A stretch of DNA of 64,000 nucleotides from Bacteroidota bacterium (GTDB lineage Bacteria > Bacteroidota > Bacteroidia > Chitinophagales > Chitinophagaceae), in the NCBI GenBank assembly GCA_016715505.1, contig JADJZY010000017.1, positions 4,294-68,293 on the forward strand, given 5' to 3'. Made by a program: the position numbers and the translations under genes. This document shows, piece after piece, positions 29,204-39,265 of this stretch (position 1 is the first letter of the stretch; each line of letters begins with the position of its first letter). The notes under the pieces were generated by a model. That model did no database searches, was not told the origin of the DNA, and worked only from the letters and a program-made list of their open reading frames with translations.

Positions 29204-31000
29204 ATGATGAAGAAAATCAACGAACGCTACCCTGCTTTGTCAAGCATCTGCTTCATTATTTTCCTGATGCTTTTCGCTGTTCATAAACTCTCTGCAACAG
29301 AGAAAAACACTTTGATTCAAGCTTTTGTTCAGCAGCATGCCCCACATTTTTCCGATCCCAATTATTCATGGAAATTGTTACATGAAAATAAAACGGCATT
29401 TTCACAACATCAGACATGGGGATTGTTTTATTTTAATTGGCCCGTGAAGCAGGCATTTATCCAACTTCATTTAAACAATCAAGGCAAAATCATTTCGCAT
29501 AAAATAGTATTACCCAATTCTCCGATCAGTGGGCAGATATCTGAACAAACCCTGAATTCATTTGTCCTGAACGAAAATCTACTACACACGATTCAGGCAC
29601 AATTACCTGAGAACCTCATACAAAAAACGGAAAAAATTATTCATGGCCTCGAAACAGTTCAAATAGCGATTCAGGTTGAGGCTTATAATGCCAGCACAGA
29701 TCAGACCTGGATATTTGATGTCAATGGTCAATTCCTGCAGCAGTATGATAATCGCCGCTTTTTAAAGAAAGACACATTGATTCAGGCGAAAATTTTTAAC
29801 CCTGATCCGCTAACAAAATTGAATCAGGTTTATGGCTTTCCATACAAAGACAGTTCCGATTTGGATTTACCCTGGTTTCAGAGTGCCTATGATACTGTTT
29901 GGGTACCTGTTTATTATGATGATGTGGCTCAATTATTTATCCCTGAAAATGACTATGCCGTCATCGAAGACTTTGAAAATCCCAGCATCGCACCGAGTAC
30001 AGGAAACAATCCAATTTTATTCTTTGGACGAAATCAGGGAGGCTTTGAGGAATACAATATTCTCTGGCATATTCATCAATTTCACGACCACATTTCTTCA
30101 TTGGGGTATGATACCCTCATGGATTTACAAGTACGGGTAGATGCCCATGGTTTGTTTGGCGCAGATAATTCGGTGTTCAACAGGAATGGTGGCAATCCAA
30201 CACTCAGCTTTGGGATTGGTGGAGTCGATGATGCGGAAGATGCCGATGTGATTATTCATGAATTTTGCCACGGAATTAGTTGGAGCGCAAATTCGAATGA
30301 TAATTTTTCTTACGAAAGATCTGCCCTGGATGAAGGTCTTGCGGATTATTTTGCAACTTCCTATTCACGAGATATCAGCGCATTTAATTGGCAAAAAATG
30401 TTTACCTGGGATGGCCACAATGAGTTTTGGGGCGGACGTACCGCAACCAGCAGCAATGTTTATCCCAATGGTTCAGGTATTTATGCTTTGGGCGAAATTT
30501 GGAATGCTGCCATGAGCGCCATCTGGACAGACCTGGGCAGAACAGTAACTGATAAACTGATGCTGGAGTGCTTACATTTTTTTAATAATTCCACTACCCT
30601 TCCGGAGGCAGCCTATTACATGATGCAATGTGACACTTTGTTATTTGGTGGTATACATGCGAATACCATTTGCACCCATTTTCGTAACCGGAATCTACTT
30701 GACTTAAATTGCAAACCGGTAGGCATTGCAGATTACGAAACGAAGAAATCAGAACAAATTATTTTTGGAAATACGCTTGGATTCAGCCAGGGGGAAGGTG
30801 ACTTATTCATTGAATTTCCGGAAGTACAAAATTGGGAAATTATATTGACGAATATTCAGGGGCAGATGATATTCACCCAAAAAGAAACCGGTGTTCAACG
30901 ATGGACGCTTTCACCTGACCATCTTCAGCCTGGTGTTTATGTGATCACTTGCACCAATGAAACGAAGAAAAAATACTTTAGCAAATTGATTAAAAAATAA
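29204..31000 (+). CDS. Secreted zinc metallopeptidase (M4/M36-like) with T9SS sorting domain
   Basis: From the ATG at 29204 the product has about 598 residues. A signal peptide lies at 5-35 (ending KLSATEK). An FTP/propeptide-like region follows to about 210. The gluzincin catalytic site is HEFCH near residues 351-355, with the third zinc ligand probably the Glu of ALDEGLADYFA downstream. The C-terminal 75 residues form a T9SS type A sorting domain (GQMIFTQKETG, LQPGVYVITC, ending YFSKLIKK). It is exported by Sec, then secreted or surface-attached by type IX secretion. The longer open frame from 29066 runs into the priA remnant and lacks a signal peptide. A terminator follows immediately. Confidence 0.85.
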   Translation: MMKKINERYPALSSICFIIFLMLFAVHKLSATEKNTLIQAFVQQHAPHFSDPNYSWKLLHENKTAFSQHQTWGLFYFNWPVKQAFIQLHLNNQGKIISHKIVLPNSPISGQISEQTLNSFVLNENLLHTIQAQLPENLIQKTEKIIHGLETVQIAIQVEAYNASTDQTWIFDVNGQFLQQYDNRRFLKKDTLIQAKIFNPDPLTKLNQVYGFPYKDSSDLDLPWFQSAYDTVWVPVYYDDVAQLFIPENDYAVIEDFENPSIAPSTGNNPILFFGRNQGGFEEYNILWHIHQFHDHISSLGYDTLMDLQVRVDAHGLFGADNSVFNRNGGNPTLSFGIGGVDDAEDADVIIHEFCHGISWSANSNDNFSYERSALDEGLADYFATSYSRDISAFNWQKMFTWDGHNEFWGGRTATSSNVYPNGSGIYALGEIWNAAMSAIWTDLGRTVTDKLMLECLHFFNNSTTLPEAAYYMMQCDTLLFGGIHANTICTHFRNRNLLDLNCKPVGIADYETKKSEQIIFGNTLGFSQGEGDLFIEFPEVQNWEIILTNIQGQMIFTQKETGVQRWTLSPDHLQPGVYVITCTNETKKKYFSKLIKK

Positions 31001-31022
31001 GGACCCCATTTCTGGAGTCCTT
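30999..31022. terminator. Bidirectional terminator between convergent genes
   Basis: The sequence AAGGAC-C-CCA-TTTC-TGG-A-GTCCTT forms a 9-bp hairpin with one internal mismatch. It begins on the metallopeptidase stop codon and lies about 27 nt from the stop of the minus-strand beta-barrel gene. A-rich sequence precedes it, giving a U-tract on the minus strand. Confidence 0.7.
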
Positions 31023-31048
31023 AAAGAAATAATTGAAGTTTACTTTTA

Positions 31049-31798
31049 TTAGAATCGGAATCCAATATTTAATCCCATTCCTCTGAATCCTACTGCTCCA
31101 AAAGAACCTTTTACATTGACGTTGTTTGCATCAACGGTATAAGTGTATTTAAATAAATCAGATTGATTATTGGATAAATCTTCACGAATATCTGCTTGTT
31201 CCTGAGGGGTTAAAGCCTTGGATGTATTTGCTTTGAACTCACCTGATGAAGCCATATAATGTGCACCAATGATGAACCAATCCAGAGAAACCATTTTACC
31301 AATATTAAAATGTACTCCGATCATCAAACCACCACCAAAAGAACTTAAACGACCAGTCATATCCAATTTCTGATTAAGGCCCTGATTGTCGACATATTCT
31401 ACCGGTGCATCCATCGACAAATTTCTGTAACGCAAATAAGGAGCTAAATAAAATCCTTTCATCGCATGACGAGGATAAAAACGGAATTCCGGTGTGATCG
31501 CGAAAGAACCTACTTTGATATCATACAAGTTGGTGGAATCACTGGCCCAATTATCAATAGAATTGGTCAATGGCAGAGAACCTTTAGGCATAAAACGGAT
31601 TTGTGCAGCCACAGAAATTTTGCCTCCCAATGCACGCTCATATTGAACGCCAATATTTCGGAAAGCTAAACCGGTAAGATTCAATTTTACACAGTTCTTT
31701 CTTTCGGGTAAACCGCCCGACTCAGATTTTTCCTTTTTTTGGGCTTGACCCATCAAAGCCACTGAAAGTAAAAGAAGAAGAAAAGAAAATTTTTTCAT
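31049..31798 (-). CDS. Outer-membrane beta-barrel protein, unknown function
   Basis: The 249-residue protein has a clear signal peptide (MKKFSFLLLLLSVALMGQA-Q) and then alternating strands typical of an 8-10 strand barrel (NCVKLNLTGLAFRNIGVQYE, SVAAQIRFMPKG). It ends with GFRGMGLNIGFRF, the aromatic C-terminal signal recognised by the Bam machinery. Size and pattern match the many small porin-like proteins of Bacteroidota. It is monocistronic, with a terminator on its 3' side. No ligand can be inferred. Confidence 0.75.
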   Translation of the reverse strand: MKKFSFLLLLLSVALMGQAQKKEKSESGGLPERKNCVKLNLTGLAFRNIGVQYERALGGKISVAAQIRFMPKGSLPLTNSIDNWASDSTNLYDIKVGSFAITPEFRFYPRHAMKGFYLAPYLRYRNLSMDAPVEYVDNQGLNQKLDMTGRLSSFGGGLMIGVHFNIGKMVSLDWFIIGAHYMASSGEFKANTSKALTPQEQADIREDLSNNQSDLFKYTYTVDANNVNVKGSFGAVGFRGMGLNIGFRF

Positions 31799-31885
31799 AT
31801 ATAATTTTTTAATGGGGCAAAGTTACATGCAAACCATGGCCAAACAATACCATATTCAAGGTATTTTTAGTGTTGAGATGGCTGA

Positions 31886-34800
31886 TTATTGTCGTTTTCG
31901 ACTGGCGATACCCAATGAGGTGTATATCAGTGATTGCACTTTTTCCCGAATATTGAGTGAATTGATGAGTTTGTTTTCTGCATTGGGATAGGTGCGATTG
32001 GATAGAAAAATATACAATAAATCATGCTCAGGATCAGCCCAAACACAGGTTCCGGTGAATCCCTGATGACCAAAAGCCTTCGCACTGGTTTGATCTGCAC
32101 AAGGATTACCCATCCCGGCTCTTGTTTCCGGTTTATCAAAACCCAATCCTCGTCGGCTGATTCTAGAAAATTTACCGGTGAATAAATCCACTGTAGATTG
32201 TTTAAAATATCGCTTACCGGCATAAACGCCATTGTTGAGCAACATTTGAAAAATGATTCCCAACTCTTCGGCAGTCGAAAATAAGTTTGCATGTTTACTT
32301 ACTCCACCAAACATCGCTGCACCCATATCATGAACATAACCATGTATGGTTTGATAACGAAAATAATCATCATATTCAGTGGGTGCAATTTCCTGAACCG
32401 CTTTATTGTTTCGCGGATTAAAGCCGGTTAGTTTCAGGCCCAATGGTTTATAAAATTCCTGTTGCAAATACAGATCGAGGCTCTTACCACTAATTTGTTC
32501 GACCAATTTTTGTAGAAAAATAAAATCCAAATCGCTATACACATAGCGCCCAGTATTTTCGAGCGGACTCAGCAGAATGCGTTTCCACATCGTATCCACC
32601 CAATCTTTTCGCATAAATAAATTCGGTGCCACTTTCACAGAATATCTGGAGGATTCCGTTTTACTATAGATATCCGTGCGTGGACGTTTCAATGTATCCA
32701 AAGTTTCCTTATAAAAAGGAATCCAGCTTTTGAGACCGGCCTGATGGGTGAGGATATCATGGATTTTTAAATACTCCTTATTCGTTCCTTTGGTAAAAGG
32801 CAGATACCGACCCAAATTGGAGTAGATATCTAATTTACCCAATTCATACAAACGCATCACAGCCAAGGTGGTTGCAGCGGCTTTGGTAATGGAAGCCAAA
32901 TCATAAACCGTTTGAATGTCGACTGTGTTTTTTCTTTCTGATGTCAGATATCCAAAAGACTTATCATAAAATACTTTTCCTGCTTGAGCAACCAAAACCC
33001 TACAACCCGGAAAAGCCCCTTTACGTACTGAAGATTCAAGATAATCATCTAATTGATCCAACACATTCAGATTAATGCCCAATGCATTCGGGCTGACACA
33101 ACATTCCAGCAAACGGTCCGAATTCCATTTTCCTTTTACCACTCGGGATGAATCAATATCTTTAAATTGTTTACCAAACCTGGATTGTTCGCTCACTTCA
33201 CCAAGTGGATTGATAATGGATACCACACCATCGCCATAAACAAATTTAGGACAAACACTCACGGGCAATCGTCCTTTAGCTTTCAACATACCTCCTACTA
33301 GTTTAGCGGCGGCGAGTTGTGTTTCTTCTGCTTCATCGTAGGCAACAATAACACCTTGTAAGTCGCAGAAATTTTTAAGCGCATAAGGGTTGCCAAATAA
33401 AACAGTCATGGAATTTTGATTACCCGAAAGAGCCTTGACCACCTCAATTTCCTGTTCATCCAATCCAAAATTTTCAGTGGGATAACCTGTCATATTATGA
33501 ACGCCAATAATGACGGCCTGATAATTTTTATATTTTCTTTTAAGATCGGCAAATTTGTCCGTTGAATAAGAAGAAGCAAAATCGAATTCCTCAATGCCAT
33601 TTTTCCTTAACTGCGCGGTAAAGGTATTTTCAGATGAAGTCCCCACCCCGATATAAACAACCCGATCCCAGGCACTGCGTTTTACTTTATCCAAAACGGC
33701 AAATGGATCATTTAATAAAGTCAAGGCATTCTCTGCAATTTGTTGACGTAATGGAGGAACCAATTGATTCAAGTCCTGATCGATATTCGTTGTATCTATT
33801 TCTTTCCATTCAGTTAAACCAGCCTGAAATTTCGCATGTAATACTTTTCGCACACTGTACTCCAATCTCTCTTGTGAAATTTTGCCTTTCCTCAGGGCTT
33901 TGTTGATTCGTTGAATGGCAGCTTCAACATCCTGTGAAAAAAGCAAAACGTCATTTCCGGCTTCGAACGCTTTCAGATCTACTTCACCCGGTTCAAAATA
34001 TTTAGCGACCCCTTGCATATTGAGCGCATCGGTAAAAATCAATCCTTCAAACCGAAGATCATTTCGCAGTGTTTTACTGATTGTATGATAGGATAAAGTA
34101 GTCGGTAATTTTTCATTTTTTTCAAGCGCCGGAACTTTTAAATGGGCAATCATGACCGATTGAATTCCATGATTGATCAAATGTCGAAATGGAAAAAATT
34201 CAAGGGCTTCGAGTTCTTTGATGGATTTGTTGATTTCGGGTAAATCTTTATGTGAATCCACATCTGTATCACCGTGCCCGGGAAAATGTTTTGCACAGGC
34301 CATGACACCATTATCTTGTAAGCCTCGCATGTATTGCAACGCATAGTTGGCTACTTTAAATTTATTCTCTCCAAATGAACGGAAATTAATGACTGGATTG
34401 GCCGGATTGTTATTGACATCTGCAACCGGGGCAAAATTGATATGCACCCCCATTCGACGACATTGGGCAGCAACAGCAGCGCCTAATTTATACACAATAG
34501 TGGAGTCCTTCATGGCTCCCATCATAATTTGACGGGGAAAGTCCTTGACACCTTTAAGCCTCATACCAAGCCCCCACTCCGCGTCCATCGCAATTAAGAG
34601 GGGCACATTCGATGTTTTTTGATATTCGTTGGTCAAAAGCGCCTGTGCTTGCGGGGTGCCTTGCATAAAAATAAGTCCTCCGATTCCATACAAACGAATG
34701 AGGGAATCAATGGAAGACTGATTGTATTTTTCTCCACCACTATACGCAGCCACCATAATCAATTGGGCAATTCGTTGTTCTTGTGTGAGTTTTTGATAAA

Positions 34801-34930
34801 CACTATCTACCCAACGATTTTCGGGTGACTGTAAGGCCGGCAATTTGGAAGTACGGTTTGCATCTTGCGCAAAAGCAAAATCACCGATAAAAAGCATCCA
34901 GGTGAAGAGAAAGAAAAAGAAGAATCGCAT
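31886..34930 (-). CDS. Fusion of GH3 (NagZ-like) glycosidase and serine beta-lactamase-like hydrolase
   Basis: The 1,014-residue exported protein (signal peptide to about residue 21) joins two enzymes. Residues 45-380 are a glycoside hydrolase family 3 domain of the beta-N-acetylglucosaminidase type: KHFPGHGDTDVDSHKDLP supplies the substrate and acid/base region and FTDALNMQGV the nucleophile Asp. Residues 400-590 match the GH3 C-terminal alpha/beta domain. From about 630 a class C beta-lactamase-like hydrolase follows, with the nucleophile SITK motif (SxxK) and a YSDLD motif consistent with YxN/S. Such fusions in Bacteroidota are thought to act on peptidoglycan. It is probably periplasmic and a wall-turnover enzyme; the exact substrates are inferred. 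Confidence 0.88.
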   Translation of the reverse strand: MRFFFFFLFTWMLFIGDFAFAQDANRTSKLPALQSPENRWVDSVYQKLTQEQRIAQLIMVAAYSGGEKYNQSSIDSLIRLYGIGGLIFMQGTPQAQALLTNEYQKTSNVPLLIAMDAEWGLGMRLKGVKDFPRQIMMGAMKDSTIVYKLGAAVAAQCRRMGVHINFAPVADVNNNPANPVINFRSFGENKFKVANYALQYMRGLQDNGVMACAKHFPGHGDTDVDSHKDLPEINKSIKELEALEFFPFRHLINHGIQSVMIAHLKVPALEKNEKLPTTLSYHTISKTLRNDLRFEGLIFTDALNMQGVAKYFEPGEVDLKAFEAGNDVLLFSQDVEAAIQRINKALRKGKISQERLEYSVRKVLHAKFQAGLTEWKEIDTTNIDQDLNQLVPPLRQQIAENALTLLNDPFAVLDKVKRSAWDRVVYIGVGTSSENTFTAQLRKNGIEEFDFASSYSTDKFADLKRKYKNYQAVIIGVHNMTGYPTENFGLDEQEIEVVKALSGNQNSMTVLFGNPYALKNFCDLQGVIVAYDEAEETQLAAAKLVGGMLKAKGRLPVSVCPKFVYGDGVVSIINPLGEVSEQSRFGKQFKDIDSSRVVKGKWNSDRLLECCVSPNALGINLNVLDQLDDYLESSVRKGAFPGCRVLVAQAGKVFYDKSFGYLTSERKNTVDIQTVYDLASITKAAATTLAVMRLYELGKLDIYSNLGRYLPFTKGTNKEYLKIHDILTHQAGLKSWIPFYKETLDTLKRPRTDIYSKTESSRYSVKVAPNLFMRKDWVDTMWKRILLSPLENTGRYVYSDLDFIFLQKLVEQISGKSLDLYLQQEFYKPLGLKLTGFNPRNNKAVQEIAPTEYDDYFRYQTIHGYVHDMGAAMFGGVSKHANLFSTAEELGIIFQMLLNNGVYAGKRYFKQSTVDLFTGKFSRISRRGLGFDKPETRAGMGNPCADQTSAKAFGHQGFTGTCVWADPEHDLLYIFLSNRTYPNAENKLINSLNIREKVQSLIYTSLGIASRKRQ

Positions 34931-35039
34931 GTAGCTTCAAAAGTAAACCCTGTCGATTGAATTGCCTATGCCTGAGGAGTCAATCTGCTCAAGGAAGCTT
35001 TGGTTTAACATTCACTTAAAACAAAAACAGGGAATGGCT

Positions 35040-35047
35040 TACATTTG
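35040..35047 (+). promoter_or_regulatory. Candidate -7 element for the beta-barrel gene at 35103
   Basis: TACATTTG matches TAnnTTTG exactly and would place the transcript start about 50 nt before the ATG at 35103. No good -33 element lies at the standard spacing, so confidence is limited. Confidence 0.38.
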
Positions 35048-35102
35048 TTGTTGTCGCTCACTCACAAGGTTTGTTTGCGATACGTCTAAAACAAAAAATA
35101 CA

Positions 35103-35681
35103 ATGAAAAAGTTCCTATTCATGTCCTGTCTGATGGCATCCCTGATGCAGGTATCCGCTCAAAAGAGTTTACGAAAAACAGAACCTCAATTTGGTAAAAA
35201 TATTATTGCCTTTGCACCGGTTCAACTGATGTCAAACAACCATGTTGGTGTGGGATTGAGTTATGAAAGAATCATGACCCCTTATATCGGTTTACGTATA
35301 CCTGTGATGTTTGGAATTAACTCCGAATACATCAATATCGGTCTTGAAGCAAAACTATATCCTACCCGAAACAATGGACCGGTAAAATATGCCATTGCTC
35401 CTATGTTAATGTACGGCACCGGTAAAAGAACACGTACCGAATATCGTTACAATCCAACACTTGGATATAGTGAATTGATTAACATTGAAACCCCACGTAC
35501 CCATGTCGGCTTTTTGTTGAATCAATCATTCAATTTTACCATTCTGAAAAATTTCTATATTGGAATCGATGGAGGTCTTGGTATGAATTATTATGATTCT
35601 GAGGCCACCACTAACACGGGAAGCAATGCGAAATTATCCGTTGCCGCCCAGTTACATTTTTCGCTGGGTTATCGTTTCTAG
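35103..35681 (+). CDS. Small outer-membrane beta-barrel protein
   Basis: The product of 192 residues starts at the ATG at 35103 with signal peptide MKKFLFMSCLMASLMQVSA-Q; the open frame upstream has no signal character. The mature part is all beta: NIIAFAPVQLMSNNHVGVGL, NIGLEAKLYPTRNNG and a terminal LHFSLGYRF with the aromatic end residue. It resembles DUF3575-like or OmpW-sized barrels, but no specific family is certain. It stands between two minus-strand genes and is alone in its direction. Confidence 0.7.
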   Translation: MKKFLFMSCLMASLMQVSAQKSLRKTEPQFGKNIIAFAPVQLMSNNHVGVGLSYERIMTPYIGLRIPVMFGINSEYINIGLEAKLYPTRNNGPVKYAIAPMLMYGTGKRTRTEYRYNPTLGYSELINIETPRTHVGFLLNQSFNFTILKNFYIGIDGGLGMNYYDSEATTNTGSNAKLSVAAQLHFSLGYRF

Positions 35682-35697
35682 GATTAAACTCGAATGA

Positions 35698-37194
35698 TCA
35701 GTTATTAAATTTTACCTGATCGATATCAAAACGACCATAAACCGGGTCAAGTTTTACCAGCATCACGTGTCCAAACCGGGCGGGTAAAACGGCCACTCTG
35801 GTGAACATTGAAAATCGTGGAATATTAAAACGATCCACGCTGATTTTTCCATTATCATACAACAGATTGCCCAAAGCAATTTTTCGGGCTTCTGCCTGAA
35901 CATCTGTATAAACAAATGAGATTTTATCGTCCAATGTTCGGTTTTCTTTCAAGAAATAACTAATGTCAAGGCGTTGATTCAAATTCATGACCACGGCGCC
36001 CAGATGTGGTTTTCGATAAAAGGCCTTGGGTACTTTCGCTGCATCGCTTTTATTTGGCTCCACATGCATTTGAACGAGATTCGCTTTTGAATCCAATTCC
36101 ATTAAAGCGATATTCTTTTTACTGAAATACACATACTTATTGACAAATGGTTTTGACCGAATTTTCGTGCGTTGAAATTGCTCTGCTGCTACCAACCAAT
36201 TGCCGCTGTTCAGTCGAATGGCTTTGTGTAAGTATAAATAACTATGAATAAAAAGTTTATATTTTTTACAAAGAGAGTCTTTAATGAGTGTGGAAGTAAA
36301 TTCGTTCATAGCCGGTGCCTCCTGTTGCCCATTGAAATACAATTGATGCACACTTGCTCCAAATTTTGTTTTAGCATACTTAGAAGTACGTTTCTCAAAC
36401 TGTGCAAAAATTTCAATGCCCTCCTTTTTGATTTCTGCCGCGACCGGATAAACGCTTATACTATCAGATGAAGAAAGTATTTGTTCCGTGATTTTAACCC
36501 CACCGGCTGATAATAGTAAAATACTGGTAGAAATGCCGTCCTTCATGTTGGGTGTATCATAACGATATACGGTATTGGCAATGTATTGATGATCGGCTGC
36601 CAATAGTTGCATATGTCCTTTTTTACCATCGACTGGTAGAATATATTTCCAAGATTTAAAATCATTTCCTAAAAACATTAAGCACATTTCAGCCTTTCCG
36701 TCTTGAACAACATAGTTGTAATCGAGCACGCCCTGATTTGGAATGGAATACATCGGAGCAGAAGCAAAAGTTTTATAGGTTAATGCCTCTTCTTTTTGGG
36801 GTTTACATTGAATGAGGGTATCAAAAATTCGCTCCCCCTTTTGGTCAAAATAAAAATATCGTAAACCAGATTTAGGGTCTGCAAATTTTGCGATAAAATG
36901 GGAGCCGTCATAAATGGCTGCCTTGAAAATGTAACTGGAGGGCACCACTACTTTTTTTTCACCCACATCCCGAAGATATTCATCAAAAATTTGGAGAACA
37001 AAACTATTGGTATCCTTATTAATTTTATCCAGCAGATACATATAAGCATGCCCTTTTAAAATATTTTCTTCCATCATTGGAATGAGAAAATTCCGGTCAG
37101 CATCAAAATACAATCCATTTTGCGCATGTACCGCTTTGGAACTCAAATATGCCAAACAACAAAAGAGGAAGATTTTATTTATAATAGTTTTCAT
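35698..37194 (-). CDS. Exported protein of unknown function, 498 residues
   Basis: A signal peptide (MKTIINKIFLFCCLAYLSSKAVHA-Q) precedes about 470 residues of mostly beta character with repeated short hydrophobic strands (HFIAKFADPKSGLRYFYFD, HMQLLAADHQYIANT). I recognise no catalytic motif and no sorting domain. It overlaps the 3' end of the M48 peptidase gene by 20 nt and would be cotranscribed with it, so it may work with that peptidase. A beta-propeller-like fold is possible from the strand spacing, but this is inference. Confidence 0.65.
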   Translation of the reverse strand: MKTIINKIFLFCCLAYLSSKAVHAQNGLYFDADRNFLIPMMEENILKGHAYMYLLDKINKDTNSFVLQIFDEYLRDVGEKKVVVPSSYIFKAAIYDGSHFIAKFADPKSGLRYFYFDQKGERIFDTLIQCKPQKEEALTYKTFASAPMYSIPNQGVLDYNYVVQDGKAEMCLMFLGNDFKSWKYILPVDGKKGHMQLLAADHQYIANTVYRYDTPNMKDGISTSILLLSAGGVKITEQILSSSDSISVYPVAAEIKKEGIEIFAQFEKRTSKYAKTKFGASVHQLYFNGQQEAPAMNEFTSTLIKDSLCKKYKLFIHSYLYLHKAIRLNSGNWLVAAEQFQRTKIRSKPFVNKYVYFSKKNIALMELDSKANLVQMHVEPNKSDAAKVPKAFYRKPHLGAVVMNLNQRLDISYFLKENRTLDDKISFVYTDVQAEARKIALGNLLYDNGKISVDRFNIPRFSMFTRVAVLPARFGHVMLVKLDPVYGRFDIDQVKFNN

Positions 37195-38571
37195 AAATGG
37201 TTTTTACTTCTGGATAGGACATGATTTTGGAGGAATAACGCTGTAAAAACTGATAAACGAGGCGCCTGAATTCAACGTAAGTGGTACGATCAATCAATCT
37301 TAGAAATTGATTATACGCTTCAGGCAACTCGTCTGATTCAATGGGAATAAAATCCTGAACAGTATGATTTTTTACCGCTTTTTGTAAGTGATTCAAAGCA
37401 GTTGCTGCATGTTTCAACAAATAAGTATTTTCAGGAAATTTTTGTAGTGCAGATAAACTGTAAAATACCATAGCACCATATCTTTTCTTTTGACAAACGT
37501 TTCGATTTCTTCGAAACGGGCCATTGCAACAATACTATCAAATGTGGCTTTGCTTTGCAGATAAAGGGTTTTACCCTGATAATCATATTTTGTCATCCGC
37601 AATTGACTATCAATCATGCGTATACGATTGGGGATATCCGGATGTGTTTTTACAGAATCTTTGTCAAATTCTATCACATCCCGATGTCCAAATTCCAGTA
37701 GACCGGTTTTAGCCGATAACCATTGTGGAAGAATCTTGGCACTATCTCCATCAAAATAATTCGGATATGAAATGACGGTAGCATCGGTATCGGATTTATC
37801 GAGAATTTGCATCAAGGATTTTCCTTCTCGGGTATCATAAGCGGTGGCAAGAAGTAAAACAGCTGCCATCGAATCCGCAGCCCTTTCTTTAGCCCTGCTA
37901 TATTTTGCGAAATCATATTCCTGATTTTTCAGAAATTGCACGGCGCGATCCAGTTTATTGTACTTAGCCCGATTGATATCCTTGATTTCTCTTTTGATGG
38001 ACTTATCTTTCTGGCGTTTTCTGGCTTCGGAAAAATTCTCCTGAACATGAAGGAGGAGCTGATGGGATAACTCATGACAAAGCAAAAAAGCCAATTGTGC
38101 TTCATTTTCGAGATGCTTTAAAATACCAATATTGACAAACAATTTGTTGTCGCCCATATTGTATGCATTTGGAACCGTATAACGGGTACAAACCACCTCA
38201 TACTTGTCTCCTAATTTATTGAGTGTGACAACTGTGTCAATTATTTTTTGCAAATACTTTTTTACATAAGGCTCAATGATAAATTCCTTATTCTTTGAAG
38301 ATTGCGCATAGGCGATGTGCAGACCGTAGATATATTTATTAAAATCCTGCACAAGACCCTTATCCGTTGAAATATATTTTAGTTTCAACTTTTTCATAAA
38401 CACCTTTTCGGTTTGCTTTGATCCGCTATAACTATATTTAACCGGTGTATAATCTTTTTCGAACTGAGCATGTGTCACTTTAGAAATACTGCATACACTC
38501 AATAATAGAACTATCAAGAGGTATAGCTTCAATTGAAAAATCCGGCGTGTTTTAATTGTCTGCATCATCAT
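37175..38571 (-). CDS. M48-family secreted metallopeptidase (one frameshift)
   Basis: Corrected, this is about 465 residues. A signal peptide (QLKLYLLIVLLLSVCSISKVTHA) follows the ATG triplet at 38571. The M48 core has VNIGILKHLENEAQLAFLLCHELSHQLLLH, whose HELSH is the zinc site, and the third ligand is likely the Glu of RAKERAADSMA. A C-terminal helical extension follows. The frame breaks near 37489-37494; one extra A gives FVKKKRYGAMVFYSLSALQKFPEN and continues to 37175. The gene starts 4 nt after the upstream beta-barrel stop and overlaps the next gene, so three genes form a unit. It resembles BepA/LoiP-like periplasmic peptidases by class only. Confidence 0.82.
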
Positions 38572-38575
38572 TCTT

Positions 38576-39265
38576 TTACCAACCATAATTATCTTTTCTG
38601 CTGATTCGACGATCTTTTGGCATCATACGATAAAAAAGTCCAATTTGAAATATTCCAGGATTAATACCCAATTCCGTCGAAACCCCAACATTCCTGTAAA
38701 ACAGGGTTCTTAATCCCATGCCAAAATCCAATGCCAGAAGGGAGTATTGACGAAATCCGGTAAGCGGATACTGATGAATATTCGCTCTGTTTCTTTCGAA
38801 TGGTGTAGCACTGGATGTTAAGGAACGAAAACGTATTCCTGCCCCTGCAAAGTAATAAAATGCCGTCTTGGGGGTATGCAGCCAATATCTAGTTGCCCGC
38901 AATAAAACGGCCATTCGAAACCCTGAAGCCTCTATATCAATGGTATCTACCTGATCTGCGTAGCTCTCGGTTAAAGCAAATGAAAAATAATTTAAACTCA
39001 ATCCGATTTGCGTATAGTCTGATACGGCATAGTCAAATTGCAATACAAAGGGATTTGTAAAAACAGAGCCGTAGTTGAACCTTTCGTTTGCACCCATTTG
39101 ATTGTCGCGAAATTCCATTCTGCTTTCAAAACGATTACGATAAAAATTACTCGCCCCATACGACAAACTGATGCTCTTATTGCCAATGGCCATCATGTTT
39201 TCCTGCGCCAACAATTGAAGCGACAAGAAATAAAAGAAGATGAAGAAGTTTAAAATTGTTTTCAT
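38576..39265 (-). CDS. Outer-membrane beta-barrel protein heading the M48 operon
   Basis: The 229-residue protein has a signal peptide (MKTILNFFIFFYFLSLQLLA-Q) and a run of amphipathic strands (YTQIGLSLNYFSFALTES, GFRMAVLLRATRYWLH, LLALDFGMGLRTLFY). After the last barrel strand (FQIGLFYRMMP) it ends in a basic tail (KDRRISRKDNYGW). It lies 4 nt upstream of the M48 peptidase gene and probably heads the three-gene unit. Function is unknown. The 190-nt region upstream (39,266-39,459) shows no gene. Confidence 0.68.
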   Translation of the reverse strand: MKTILNFFIFFYFLSLQLLAQENMMAIGNKSISLSYGASNFYRNRFESRMEFRDNQMGANERFNYGSVFTNPFVLQFDYAVSDYTQIGLSLNYFSFALTESYADQVDTIDIEASGFRMAVLLRATRYWLHTPKTAFYYFAGAGIRFRSLTSSATPFERNRANIHQYPLTGFRQYSLLALDFGMGLRTLFYRNVGVSTELGINPGIFQIGLFYRMMPKDRRISRKDNYGW

